The notes beneath the pieces are model-generated. The model saw only the letters and a list, made by a program, of their open reading frames with translations. It ran no database searches and was not told where the DNA came from. From JBBTCX01 sp964494205 (lineage in GTDB: Bacteria > Planctomycetota > Phycisphaerae > UBA1845), in the NCBI GenBank assembly GCA_964494205.1, contig CAZBRD010000013.1, positions 76,658-140,657 on the forward strand: a stretch of 64,000 nucleotides of DNA, written 5' to 3'. Position numbers and translations under genes: made by a program. Positions 7,127-15,556 of the stretch are shown here, in pieces. Within the stretch, counting starts at the first letter, position 1. Each line of letters begins with the position of its first letter.

Positions 7127-9262
7127 ATGGGCGACGTCTTCAAGAATCCGCCGCGCAAGGTCGCATTTGGCAGCATCTGCTTGTTGCTGGCGTGGCCCGT
7201 GTCCGCGTTGGCAACGGTGGATTACTACGTCGCGGTCAATGGCCATGACGCGAATCCGGGGACATCACAACAGCCATTCGCGACGATAACCCGGGCACGC
7301 GATGCCGTTCGCACCCTGGTGGCCCGCGGGTTGACGCAAGATGTTCACGTATACATACGCGGCGGGATCTATCGAATCACGGAGCCAATTACTTTTGGCG
7401 TCCAGGATTCCGGCACGGCTGCTTTTGGCGTTCATTATGAGGCAGAGCCAGGTGAACATCCGGTCATCAGCGGCGGCAAAGTAATCAGCGGATTCTCACA
7501 GAACCCAAATGGTTCCTGGTCCACGGTGATTCCCGAAGCGGCGGGCGGGGCGTGGAATTTCCGCGAATTGTTCGTTAACGGCCACCGCAGAACAAGGGCG
7601 CGGCACCCAAACGTTGGCAACGAAAACAGGATCGCGTCGGCTGCACCCAATCAGCGAACCACGTTTCAGTTCAACGAAGCCGACATTCCGGCGACAACCA
7701 ATCTCGCTGGTGCGGAGTTGGTGTTCTTCCACGACTGGAGCATCTCGCGTGTCACGATCAGCGGTGTGAACCACGCGACGAATACGCTCACTACGGTCAA
7801 CAACATCGGGCCTTCAGGACCGATCTATGCGATCACATACTTTGAGCCGAATCCAAGGTATTACGTCGAGAACCATGCGGCCCTGCTCGACGAACCCGGT
7901 GAGTGGCACCTCAACACGTCGAACGGAACGCTCACCTATTGGCCGATGCCGGGCGAAACGATCGCGACTGTCGAAGCAATTGCGCCGCTATCCGAGCAGC
8001 TCATCATCGTGCGCGGCAACTTCGCGCCGAGCGGAGCCCCCGGCGTGTTCGTGCGCAATCTGCATTTCGACGGCCTGCATCTCGAGCACAGTGCGTGGCC
8101 ATTACCATTTGGTGGATTTGCGGAATATCAGGCCGGTTTCTATGAGCCGCGCGACGGGTCGGGATACTACGACTTGCCTGCAGCCATGGTGCTTGAACAG
8201 GCGGATGGTTGCAGTTTCAAAAACGGCAGCGTTTCGCACGTCGGTGGCTGGGGCATCATGACGGGCCGAATAACGCAGAATTGCGAGATCATCGGCAACC
8301 TAGTTACGGATGTCGCAGGGACGGGTGTCATCGTCGGCGAGGATCAGTATCGCAACGTTCGGAACAGCAACAACATCCCACTTGGGCAATGGTATAGCTT
8401 CGCGCCGCAGGAGGCTGCGCACCACAACGTCGTACAAAACAATGTCGTTGAGCACACTGGCCAAGTGTACTTTGGCTGTGCGGGCATCTGGGTCGGGATC
8501 ACGCGGAACAATGACATCTCGCGCAATCTCGTGCGTTATGTTTCGTGGTCGGGCGTTTCGATTGGCGGATTCTTCGACGCTGAGCCCACCCCGTGCAAAG
8601 AGAACAACATCTCGTTCAACCACATTCACAATGTAGTTGAGATCATGTCTGATGGCGGTGGGATCTACACGCTGGGACTGCAAACAGGCACGGTCATTCG
8701 CGGCAACATCATCCACGAAGTTCCGTTGCAGCCGGGCATTTCGTCCAATGTGGGATTGTTTCTCGATCAGGCGACGACGGGCGTTTTGTGGGATCAGAAC
8801 GCAGTGTTCTCCATCGTACGTCCGCCGGTGAAGGTGCATCTGGCTGGAGCGAACACGCTATCGAACAGCATGTTCATTCGATCGAGCACATCGATTCCGC
8901 ACATCTTTTATCTCAACACACCGACGGGCAACATCACCCTGCAGAACAACACGCTGCTCACACTCGGCGGACTGATTGCTTGCGATCATTCCGTATACGA
9001 CGTGACGCCGGCGGCCGGGCTGCAGTCTCCCTATTTCGAGTCGCTGCTTGGCGCACCGACATTCGATGGCTGTGCGTCGTGCAGCGGAGTGCCATACTCG
9101 GGGCACTTCCCCGACAGCTGCGGCACGTGCCAGGGCACCGACCAATCGTGTACGCCGGTGCCGGCTGTTTCTCAATGGTCCATGGCAGTTCTCGCATTGC
9201 TGCTTCTCACTGCGGCGACGATCGTCGTTAGAACTCGAGCTGGAAAAAGCGCGAGTCTGTGA
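7127..9262 (+). CDS. Secreted right-handed beta-helix protein with IPTL/VPxVSxW C-terminal sorting tail
   Basis: 711 residues. A signal peptide (FGSICLLLAWPVSALA) precedes DYYVAVNGHDANPGTSQQPFATITRARDAVR, the classic opening of parallel beta-helix proteins (pectate-lyase-like or DUF1565). The middle shows repeated helix coils such as NCEIIGNLVTDVAGTGV, NNVVEHTGQVYFGCAGIWVG and GTVIRGNIIHEV. Near the end a Cys-rich turn (CASCSGVPYSGHF, then DSCGTCQGTDQSC) precedes VPAVSQWSMAVLALLLLTAATIVVRTRA: motif, one membrane span, basic end, as in IPTL-CTERM-like sorting signals. Probably a surface polysaccharide-acting or binding protein; catalytic residues not identifiable. ATG at 7127 has no strong Shine-Dalgarno. 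Confidence 0.8.
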   Translation: MGDVFKNPPRKVAFGSICLLLAWPVSALATVDYYVAVNGHDANPGTSQQPFATITRARDAVRTLVARGLTQDVHVYIRGGIYRITEPITFGVQDSGTAAFGVHYEAEPGEHPVISGGKVISGFSQNPNGSWSTVIPEAAGGAWNFRELFVNGHRRTRARHPNVGNENRIASAAPNQRTTFQFNEADIPATTNLAGAELVFFHDWSISRVTISGVNHATNTLTTVNNIGPSGPIYAITYFEPNPRYYVENHAALLDEPGEWHLNTSNGTLTYWPMPGETIATVEAIAPLSEQLIIVRGNFAPSGAPGVFVRNLHFDGLHLEHSAWPLPFGGFAEYQAGFYEPRDGSGYYDLPAAMVLEQADGCSFKNGSVSHVGGWGIMTGRITQNCEIIGNLVTDVAGTGVIVGEDQYRNVRNSNNIPLGQWYSFAPQEAAHHNVVQNNVVEHTGQVYFGCAGIWVGITRNNDISRNLVRYVSWSGVSIGGFFDAEPTPCKENNISFNHIHNVVEIMSDGGGIYTLGLQTGTVIRGNIIHEVPLQPGISSNVGLFLDQATTGVLWDQNAVFSIVRPPVKVHLAGANTLSNSMFIRSSTSIPHIFYLNTPTGNITLQNNTLLTLGGLIACDHSVYDVTPAAGLQSPYFESLLGAPTFDGCASCSGVPYSGHFPDSCGTCQGTDQSCTPVPAVSQWSMAVLALLLLTAATIVVRTRAGKSASL

Positions 9263-9479
9263 CGGTTTCGAGCCCGCACTTCGACGAATAATCAGCAAAG
9301 ATTGCCGATTTTTTCCAGCTTTGGAGTTGGACTAAGTATTTCATACGACATGAGGCTCGTTGAGGGCTCCGATTTTCCCTTTCGTGCGCGGATTTGAACG
9401 GACTCTTAACAAACCCATGAGTCGGGCCTGTTTTAATCACATGTGAGTAAATCTGGGACTTGTTTCATAAGTTGGTTGT
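9263..9479. other. Non-coding stretch downstream of the beta-helix gene
   Basis: About 215 bp of AT-rich sequence with no convincing gene; no clear terminator seen. Confidence 0.4.
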
Positions 9480-9527
9480 TGTCCATAATTTGTATATTCA
9501 ACAGGACGGCGCTACAATATATAGTGC
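9480..9527 (+). promoter_or_regulatory. Pair of NrdR-box-like sites upstream of nrdJ
   Basis: CTACAATATATAGTGC (9512-9527) matches the published NrdR box (ACACwATATATwGTGT) at 14 of 16 positions. A more degenerate site, TGTCCATAATTTGTAT (9480-9495), shares C, ATA, TTGT and the last T. The two start exactly 32 bp apart, the three-helical-turn spacing typical of paired NrdR boxes. They lie upstream of a TTGACC (9536) / TAGCAT (9559) promoter with a 17-bp spacer. NrdR represses ribonucleotide reductase genes when dATP is high. Confidence 0.6.
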
Positions 9528-9535
9528 ATAAAACC

Positions 9536-9564
9536 TTGACCCGAGTCGATAATTGATCTAGCAT
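9536..9564 (+). promoter_or_regulatory. Candidate sigma-70 promoter for nrdJ
   Basis: TTGACC, 17-bp spacer, TAGCAT. Located just 3' of the NrdR-box pair, giving a long leader of about 200 nt before nrdJ. Confidence 0.4.
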
Positions 9565-9642
9565 CCGAACTTCGAAAAACCGTTTGACAAGTAAATCGAA
9601 GAGTCGCACAGCCTAAGAGTAAAACTTATTTTTTTATCAGAG

Positions 9643-9679
9643 ATCGGACAAAGGGAAAAGGGCTTTTCATTTGTCCGAT
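9643..9679 (+). promoter_or_regulatory. Long hairpin in the nrdJ leader
   Basis: ATCGGACAAA (9643-9652) pairs with TTTGTCCGAT (9670-9679); inside, GAAAAG (9655-9660) pairs with CTTTTC (9663-9668). No T-run follows on the plus strand, so it is probably a leader structure or protein site rather than a terminator. Confidence 0.5.
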
Positions 9680-9771
9680 GGGTGTGTGTTTTTGGTCCAA
9701 ATGGTCAAGGATGGCGAACGCTTCGCATAACTTCTGAGTGGCGGCGAGGCGTGTAATGTGAGGGACGAGCC

Positions 9772-12366
9772 GTGGCAATAACGAAAGAAACAATGGACGG
9801 GATTCGTCGACCAGAGTTGGAGCTTGCGGACAACGCGCTACGCGTGTTGCGCGCTCGATATTTGAAGAAAAACGAGCAGGGGCAATGTACGGAGACTCCC
9901 AGCGAGCTTTTCCGACGAGTGGCGGCTGCGATCGCGGACGCGGAACTTCTCTATGACACTGATCCTGTCAATCGCAGTGAGTGGGAGGATCGTTTTTACG
10001 ATCTGATGGCTAGTCGGCGCTTCATGCCGAATAGTCCGACGTTGATGAACGCGGGGCGCGAAATGGGCATGTTAAGTGCCTGCTTCGTGCTTCCCGTTCG
10101 CGACAGCATTTCTGAGATTTTCGATTCGATCAAACACACCGCGCTGATTCAAAAGGCCGGCGGCGGCACGGGCTTCGCGTTCGATGAACTTCGGCCCACC
10201 GGCGATTTCATCAGCAGCTCGGGCGGCACGACCAGCGGTCCGATTTCTTTCTGGCGCGCATTCAGCGAAGCGACGAACGCCATTCAACAAGGCGCGTTCC
10301 GTCGCGGAGCCAACATGGGGATGATGAACATCCATCACCCCGATATCCTGAAGTTCCTGCACGCCAAGGAAGACCTGACTCAGTTCACGAATTACAACAT
10401 CTCCGTCAAGGTTTCCGACGAGTGGATGGAAGCCTACCTGAGCGATGCGGATGGAGCTCATGTTGTGCGCAACCCGCGCACGCGGCGCACGTATGTGCTG
10501 CCCAAGAGCCTCGTGATCTGGGAATACGACATTCGTTCGCTTGTCGAGATTCACGACGGCAAGGTTCCGGAAGGTGAGTTCTACACCCGCCGAGAAATCT
10601 GGGACATTATCATTCACAACGCGCACCGCACCGGCGAACCCGGCGTGGTGTACATCGATCGCATCAACGAACACAACCCGACGCCGCATGTCGGTCGGAT
10701 GGAAGCGACCAATCCGTGCGGCGAGCAGCCATTGCTGCCCTACGAAGCATGCAACCTTGGCAGCATCAACTTGGCGGTGTTCGTTGAAGAGGGCGAAAAG
10801 GGCGAGCCCGTTGTCGATTGGGAATGCCTGCGCGAAACCGTGCACGAGTGCACGCGCTACCTCGACAACGTGATCGACGTGAACAAATATCCGCTGCCGC
10901 AGATCGATGCTATCTGCAAAGCCAATCGCAAGATCGGCTTGGGGATTATGGGTTTTGCGGATGCGCTCTACAAGCTGGGTGTGGCGTACAACAGCGACGA
11001 GGGCGTAGCCTGGGGGCAGCGGTTCATGCGATTCGTGGACGACGAATCGCATCACTACGGGGAAACATTGGCACGGGAGCGTGGATGTTTCCCGAACTGG
11101 AAGGGGAGTATTTACGATACCAAGTATCACCGTCCCATGCGCAATGCTACGTGTACGACCGTGGCGCCGACCGGGACGATTTCCATTATCTCTGGTTGCT
11201 CGGGCGGCATCGAGCCGCTGTACAGCCTGGCCTTTTTCAGGAACGTCCTTAAAGGTCAGAATGAGGGCAAGCAGCCGATGGTGGAAATCAGCCCGATCTT
11301 TGAAAGCGTTGCTCGCGAACGGGGATTCTACAGCGAGGGACTGATGGAGCGCGTTGCCACGGACGGCACCCTCGCTCATGCTCCGGGGATTCCCGAAGAA
11401 ATTCGGCGAGTCTTCGTGTGTGCGCATGACATTTCGCCGGAGTGGCACATGAAGATGCAGGCTGCGTTCCAGGCGCACTGCGATGCATCGATTTCCAAGA
11501 CGATTAATTTCCCCACGACGGCCTCCAAAGAAGAGGTCGAGAAGATCTACCGCCTTGCATACGAGTTGAAGTGCAAGGGCGTGACGGTCTATCGCAATGG
11601 CTGTCGCGAGCAGCAGCCGATGGCGCTGAAGAACAGCGATTCATCGCGAGGCGGCGCGAAGGCAGCCGAAGCACCGGCCAAGCACCGTCCGCTGGTGCCG
11701 GCTACGCTGCCGGAAATCACGAGCGGCATTCGCGTTCGACAGCTGACGCCGTTCGGCAACATGCATATCAATATTACGGTTGACCCCAAGACTGAGCGCG
11801 AGATGGAAGTGTTCGCGCAGCTCGGAAAGGGCGGCGACCTGGCGAACAGCGATCTCGAAGCCATCTGCCGCATGGTGAGCTTGTGGCTTCGCGCAGGCGG
11901 CAGCATCGATCATGTGATACAGCAGCTTCATTCGATTGGCTCGAGCCTTCAGGTGCAGACGAAGGAAGGCAAGATCATGAGCCTGGGCGATGGACTTGCT
12001 CGTGCCTTGCAGAAGTACACCAAGACCAAGTCACAGGTCGGACTGCGTGCGCTGCTCACCGGTGATTTTTCGCCGGATGCCATGAATGAAAAGAAGATCG
12101 TGAACGGAAACGGCAACGGATATGCAAACGGTTCGGGCCATAGCGACAACGGAAATGGGAACGGCGTGCGCGTCAGCGCCGTCAACGTCGCTGCCGCTGC
12201 CGCGAAACTCGAGCAGGCGGTCGAACGGGTTCCGTCGCGGTTCGAGGCCTTCGGTTTGCAATGGCAGCATACGCAGTACAAAGTCATTTGCCCAGATTGC
12301 CAGAATCCCCTGCGTTTCGGGGAAGGATGTATGACCTGTGATTCGTGCGGCTTTTCGAAGTGCTAG
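9772..12366 (+). CDS. nrdJ: Adenosylcobalamin-dependent (class II) ribonucleotide reductase NrdJ
   Basis: 864 residues, GTG start. Reduces ribonucleotides to deoxyribonucleotides using B12 radical chemistry. Seen: PNSPTLMNAG and GGGTGFAFDELRP in the N-terminal third, the catalytic loop N314-P-C316-G-E318 in TNPCGEQPLLPYEACNLGSINL, then ATCTTVAPTGTISIISGCSGGIEP and KTINFPTTAS, all typical of the NrdJ/NrdZ type. A TSCPD-type domain follows (TPFGNMHINITVD to DHVIQQLHSIGS, about 660-730). An Asn/Gly-rich spacer and a C-terminal CPDCQNPLRFGEGCMTCDSCGFSKC zinc/thiol relay module complete it. No nrdAB partner nearby. Likely under NrdR control, given the boxes upstream. Confidence 0.96.
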   Translation: MAITKETMDGIRRPELELADNALRVLRARYLKKNEQGQCTETPSELFRRVAAAIADAELLYDTDPVNRSEWEDRFYDLMASRRFMPNSPTLMNAGREMGMLSACFVLPVRDSISEIFDSIKHTALIQKAGGGTGFAFDELRPTGDFISSSGGTTSGPISFWRAFSEATNAIQQGAFRRGANMGMMNIHHPDILKFLHAKEDLTQFTNYNISVKVSDEWMEAYLSDADGAHVVRNPRTRRTYVLPKSLVIWEYDIRSLVEIHDGKVPEGEFYTRREIWDIIIHNAHRTGEPGVVYIDRINEHNPTPHVGRMEATNPCGEQPLLPYEACNLGSINLAVFVEEGEKGEPVVDWECLRETVHECTRYLDNVIDVNKYPLPQIDAICKANRKIGLGIMGFADALYKLGVAYNSDEGVAWGQRFMRFVDDESHHYGETLARERGCFPNWKGSIYDTKYHRPMRNATCTTVAPTGTISIISGCSGGIEPLYSLAFFRNVLKGQNEGKQPMVEISPIFESVARERGFYSEGLMERVATDGTLAHAPGIPEEIRRVFVCAHDISPEWHMKMQAAFQAHCDASISKTINFPTTASKEEVEKIYRLAYELKCKGVTVYRNGCREQQPMALKNSDSSRGGAKAAEAPAKHRPLVPATLPEITSGIRVRQLTPFGNMHINITVDPKTEREMEVFAQLGKGGDLANSDLEAICRMVSLWLRAGGSIDHVIQQLHSIGSSLQVQTKEGKIMSLGDGLARALQKYTKTKSQVGLRALLTGDFSPDAMNEKKIVNGNGNGYANGSGHSDNGNGNGVRVSAVNVAAAAAKLEQAVERVPSRFEAFGLQWQHTQYKVICPDCQNPLRFGEGCMTCDSCGFSKC

Positions 12367-12436
12367 TTATCTGCAAATTCCGGTAAAAAGCGGTTTTATG
12401 TGCTGACTTTCGGTCCGGATTGCGTAGAATATTTTG

Positions 12437-12464
12437 TTGACGAATCAAAGCTCAAGGGTAGATT
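12437..12464 (+). promoter_or_regulatory. Promoter for the structured RNA candidate
   Basis: TTGACG (12437-12442), 16-bp spacer, TAGATT (12459-12464). Predicts a transcript start near 12471, just before a run of stable hairpins ending in a terminator. Confidence 0.5.
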
Positions 12465-12470
12465 CTGTCG

Positions 12471-12638
12471 ATACGCAAAGTAAGGCGTGACTTTGCGGAG
12501 TGAATTCGCGGTGAGCCGCGCCTGAAAAGATATATACCGGAGGAGGTCGACAAGACCACCAGATTCTTGAAGTACCAGGCTTCTTTCCCCTCCGGAAAGC
12601 ACCGTTTCGTGTAACAGCGAGCGGTGCTTTCTTTTTTT
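12471..12638 (+). ncRNA. Candidate structured small RNA between nrdJ and rpsP
   Basis: About 168 nt between a promoter and an intrinsic terminator, with no plausible protein. Stems seen: CGCAAAGT/ACTTTGCG (12474-12481 with 12490-12497); CGCGG/CCGCG (12507-12511 with 12516-12520); long-range CCGGAGG/CCTCCGG (12537-12543 with 12589-12595) enclosing GGTC-gacaa-GACC; then the terminator hairpin. AGGCG near 12482 could instead pair with CGCCT near 12518, giving an alternative fold. I do not recognise it as 6S, SRP, tmRNA or a known riboswitch. It could also be a regulatory leader of the rpsP operon. Confidence 0.5.
12595..12638 (+). terminator. Rho-independent terminator upstream of rpsP
   Basis: GAAAGCACCG (12595-12604) pairs perfectly with CGGTGCTTTC (12622-12631), followed by seven Ts (12632-12638). 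Confidence 0.88.
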
Positions 12639-12818
12639 GGCTAACCATTCCTTTGCATTTCTGGGTTCTCTTCCCATCCGACAAACTACGTTCTTTCGGC
12701 CTCGCATCGGCTGATTTGTGTTCTTGTCTGTTGAATCGATATCGCTATACTTGTTCGACTCGCCCCAAGACGGTTGTCGTGGGGAGTGCTTAGAACTTTC
12801 AACACGGGATAAACGAAC

Positions 12819-13097
12819 GTGTCAGTACGAATTCGATTAAAAAAAGTCGGGCGAAAACATCAGCAGTCGTTTCGGTTGGCCGCACTCGACAAGAGGCAGC
12901 CGCGCGACAGCAAGGTGATTGAAGAGTTGGGCATCTATGATCCCGCGAATCCGAAAGAGGATCGCCGGGTTCTGCTCAATGGCGAGCGGATCAAGTATTG
13001 GCTGAGCGTTGGCGCACAGCCAAGCGATACCGTTCGCAGGCTTCTGGAAAAGTCACAGATCATTCCAGAAGGTCCTAAGCCAAGCTACGTGAAGTAG
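12819..13097 (+). CDS. rpsP: 30S ribosomal protein bS16
   Basis: 92 residues, GTG start. Small-subunit assembly protein. N-terminus SVRIRLKKVGRKHQQSFRLAALD and the block YDPANPKEDRRVLLNGERIKYWLSVGAQPSDTVRRLL are family-typical. Only 8 bp separate its stop from trmD, so the RimM gene that commonly sits between them in other bacteria is absent. Confidence 0.97.
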   Translation: MSVRIRLKKVGRKHQQSFRLAALDKRQPRDSKVIEELGIYDPANPKEDRRVLLNGERIKYWLSVGAQPSDTVRRLLEKSQIIPEGPKPSYVK

Positions 13098-13105
13098 CGC
13101 GACGT

Positions 13106-13822
13106 ATGCGCATCGACATCCTGACCCTGTTCCCAGAGGCGATAGAGCCATTCGTGGCTGCGAGCATTGTGGGGCGTGCGGTTCAGGCGGGACTGGTCAC
13201 GATTCGTTGTTGGAATTTTCGGGAGTTCGCCAAGGGTAATCATCGAAGTGTGGACGATCGACCGTTCGGCGGCGGGCCCGGCATGTTGCTGATGTGCGAG
13301 CCGATCTTCGATGCGGTCGAGGCGATTGAAAGAGACGCCAGCGAGCAACCGACACGAATCATGCTGACGCCTTCCGGTGAGCGATTCAATCAACGGATGG
13401 CGGAGTCGCTGGCGGGCGAAAGCCGGTTGACGATTCTGTGCGGACATTACGAGGGGTTTGATGAGCGCATTCCACAAGGACTGAATGCGCGGGAAGTGTC
13501 GATCGGAGATTTTGTGCTATCGGGTGGTGAATCTGCCGCGATGGTGCTGGTCGATGCGATCGTTCGTTTGTTGCCCGGTGCGCTGGGCGACGAAACAGCG
13601 GCGAGGAACGACTCGTTCACGGATGACCGTCTGGAGTATCCGCAGTATACGCGGCCTCGCGAGTTTCGAGGGATGAAGGTGCCCGATGTGCTGCTCTCGG
13701 GCGACCATGAGAAAATCGCCGAATGGCGATCGGAGCAGTCGAAAGAGCGCACGCGACGCCGCCGTCCCGACTTGGGCGAATCGAGCGAACCGCGTGCAAG
13801 TGACGATCGGACAGAAGAGTAA
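13106..13822 (+). CDS. trmD: tRNA (guanine-N1-)-methyltransferase TrmD
   Basis: 238 residues. SPOUT-class enzyme placing m1G37 in tRNAs reading CNN codons, preventing frameshifts. Trefoil-knot motifs seen: RPFGGGPGML near residue 51, LCGHYEGFDERI near 110, SIGDFVLSGGESAAMVLVDA near 132, and YTRPREFRGMKVPDVLLSGDH. C-terminus is an Arg-rich charged extension (RTRRRRPDLG). Operon rpsP-trmD-rplS. Confidence 0.97.
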   Translation: MRIDILTLFPEAIEPFVAASIVGRAVQAGLVTIRCWNFREFAKGNHRSVDDRPFGGGPGMLLMCEPIFDAVEAIERDASEQPTRIMLTPSGERFNQRMAESLAGESRLTILCGHYEGFDERIPQGLNAREVSIGDFVLSGGESAAMVLVDAIVRLLPGALGDETAARNDSFTDDRLEYPQYTRPREFRGMKVPDVLLSGDHEKIAEWRSEQSKERTRRRRPDLGESSEPRASDDRTEE

Positions 13823-13914
13823 TTTGAGATAGCGTTCGCGACGAGGGATTCGTCGATTGGCTGCGTGCGTCGCGCGAGCGCGAACCATCCGGCAAAAAAG
13901 CAAGGAGTTGTGTC

Positions 13915-14310
13915 ATGGCCCATCCATTGGTTGATTTAGTCGAAAAGGCCTATCTGAAACCGAAGTTGCCGGAGTTCCACATTGGAGATTCAGTGGACGT
14001 CCTCTGCCGTATCGTCGAAGGCGGCAAGGAGCGCATCCAGACGTTCGCCGGCGTGGTGATAGCGCGCAAGGGCCACGGTATCAACGAGTCATTTGTCGTT
14101 CGCCGCACCATTCATGAAGAAGGTGTCGAGCGAACGTTTCCGGTGCATTCGCCGAACGTGGTGAATGTGAAGGTTCGTCGCCGCGGCAAGGTTCGCCGGG
14201 CGAAGTTGTACTTCCTCCGAAATCGTCTTGGCAAAGCTCGCAAGCTGCGTGAACTTCGCGTCCATACTAAGAAGGTTGCTGAGCCTGAAATGGCTACCGC
14301 TTCGGCGTAG
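13915..14310 (+). CDS. rplS: 50S ribosomal protein bL19
   Basis: 131 residues, somewhat longer than the usual 115 because of a C-terminal tail (VHTKKVAEPEMATASA). Core motifs: FHIGDSVDVLCRIVEGGKERIQTFAGVVIARKG and RRIFPVHSPNV-like block (VERTFPVHSPNVVNVKVRRRGKVRRAKLYFLRNRLGKA). ATG at 13915 preceded by AAGGAG. Third gene of the rpsP operon. Confidence 0.97.
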   Translation: MAHPLVDLVEKAYLKPKLPEFHIGDSVDVLCRIVEGGKERIQTFAGVVIARKGHGINESFVVRRTIHEEGVERTFPVHSPNVVNVKVRRRGKVRRAKLYFLRNRLGKARKLRELRVHTKKVAEPEMATASA

Positions 14311-14677
14311 CAGCCATCTCTGGTTCGGTGCGTGGGGTGAGCGAGCGGCAGGGCGATACCTGCGCCAGCGCGGATATCGCGTGCTGGTGCGCGACTTCGA
14401 CTGCCCCCTCGGGCAAATCGATCTGATTTGTCTCGATCGCGACACCATCGTCTTTGTCGAAGTGAAAACCCGCGTTCAATCCGACCGCGAATTTCCTGAA
14501 AAAATAGTTAGTCAAATGCAATGGTCGCGGATCGAGATGGCTGCCAAAGCCTTCTTATCGCGTCACCAGACACGACCGTGCCCGTGTCGCTTTGATCTTG
14601 TCATTGTCGATGCAACAGATAAGAAACATCCGCGTTTCGAGCATTTTGAAAACGCGCGAACGGCGCGCGTAGGATAG
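14228..14677 (+). CDS. yraN: YraN family (UPF0102) nuclease-fold protein
   Basis: Up to 149 residues. Restriction-endonuclease-like fold protein of unknown role found next to ribosomal or DNA-processing genes. Seen: GAWGERAAGRYLRQRGYRVLVRDF, then GQIDLICLDRDTIVFVEVKTR, the D...E.K arrangement (D, ExK) of the PD-(D/E)XK core. ATG at 14228 would overlap rplS by 83 bp; a TTG at 14276 or another start near the rplS stop is more likely, since the conserved domain begins only around residue 30. Four bp before tatD. Confidence 0.88.
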   Translation: MAKLASCVNFASILRRLLSLKWLPLRRSSHLWFGAWGERAAGRYLRQRGYRVLVRDFDCPLGQIDLICLDRDTIVFVEVKTRVQSDREFPEKIVSQMQWSRIEMAAKAFLSRHQTRPCPCRFDLVIVDATDKKHPRFEHFENARTARVG

Positions 14678-14680
14678 AAC

Positions 14681-15463
14681 ATGGGACTCATCGATTCACA
14701 TGCTCATCTGACCTACAACGGTTTGGTGGAGCGCATCGACGAAGTGTTGATGAACTGTCGAGAAGCCGGCGTCGAAAGCGTCATCACGATCGGCACCACG
14801 CTGGAAGATGCACGCAAAGCCAAGCAATTGTCGGGGATTCATCGCACGCTGATTCATTTGGCTGTCGGCATTCATCCGCATCATGCGGGAGAGCAGGCAG
14901 AAGGTGCGCTCGAGGAATTGGCCGTGATGTGGCAGGACCCGGAGGTTGTGGCCTTCGGCGAAATGGGCTTGGATTACCACTACGATTATGCAGATCGCGC
15001 GACGCAGCGGCGCGTGTTTGAAAGGCAGTTGATTCTTGCGGAGGCGCACGATCGCCCGCTGATCATTCACTGTCGCGAGGCCTTCGCCGACGTCGTGCCG
15101 ATGCTGCTCAATCACGGGTATGCGCATCGCCGCGTGGTGTTCCATTGCTTCACAGGAACGGAACCGGAAGCGGAGTTGGTGGCCGCCCAGGGCTGGCGGA
15201 TTTCGTTCACCGGCATCGTGACGTTCAAGAAGTCAACATGGTTGCAGGACATCGCCAAGGCGTACCCGGCGTCTCAGCTCATGGTGGAGACGGATTCGCC
15301 GTACCTCTCGCCGGAGCCGGTGCGCAACAAGGCACCGAACGAGCCAGCCCACGTCGCCCACACGGCACGCTTCCTGGCGCGGCTGCGCGAGGTTGAGTAC
15401 GATGATCTGGTCCGGCAAACGTCAGCCAACACGCAGCAGTTTTTCGGGTTGAACCTGCTTTGA
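14681..15463 (+). CDS. tatD: TatD family metal-dependent DNase
   Basis: 260 residues. TIM-barrel hydrolase; TatD-type enzymes act as 3'-5' exonucleases on damaged DNA/RNA. Metal ligands visible: DSHAHLTY at the N-terminus, FGEMGLDYHYDY near residue 92, PLIIHCREA near 126, FHCFTGTEPEAE near 150, and MVETDSPYLSPEPVRNKAPNEPAHV near 205. Length normal. Starts 3 bp after yraN, probably the last gene of the rpsP transcript. Confidence 0.95.
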   Translation: MGLIDSHAHLTYNGLVERIDEVLMNCREAGVESVITIGTTLEDARKAKQLSGIHRTLIHLAVGIHPHHAGEQAEGALEELAVMWQDPEVVAFGEMGLDYHYDYADRATQRRVFERQLILAEAHDRPLIIHCREAFADVVPMLLNHGYAHRRVVFHCFTGTEPEAELVAAQGWRISFTGIVTFKKSTWLQDIAKAYPASQLMVETDSPYLSPEPVRNKAPNEPAHVAHTARFLARLREVEYDDLVRQTSANTQQFFGLNLL

Positions 15464-15531
15464 ATGCTATTGCTGGATAAGAACTGTTGATTCTTGGTCC
15501 AGTGATTCGAGAGGCGCAATTTTTCGGGTGG

Positions 15532-15556
15532 CACGGTCAAGCGGAGCTTGGCCGTG
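15532..15556. repeat. Short palindrome, possible dispersed element
   Basis: CACGGTCAAGC (15532-15542), GGA loop, GCTTGGCCGTG (15546-15556); one G-T pair in an otherwise perfect 11-bp stem. It lies within a GGTGGCACGG...CCGTGGTGGACC context that looks like a repetitive extragenic palindrome. Confidence 0.45.

Noticed and set aside
10072..11478. 468-codon minus-strand open frame opposite nrdJ
   Set aside because: Antisense shadow of a strongly conserved gene; composition typical of a complementary frame.
12396..12707. 103-codon minus-strand frame over the structured RNA region
   Set aside because: It runs through the terminator T-tract and stems (KKRKHRSLL comes from the terminator); non-coding explanation is better.
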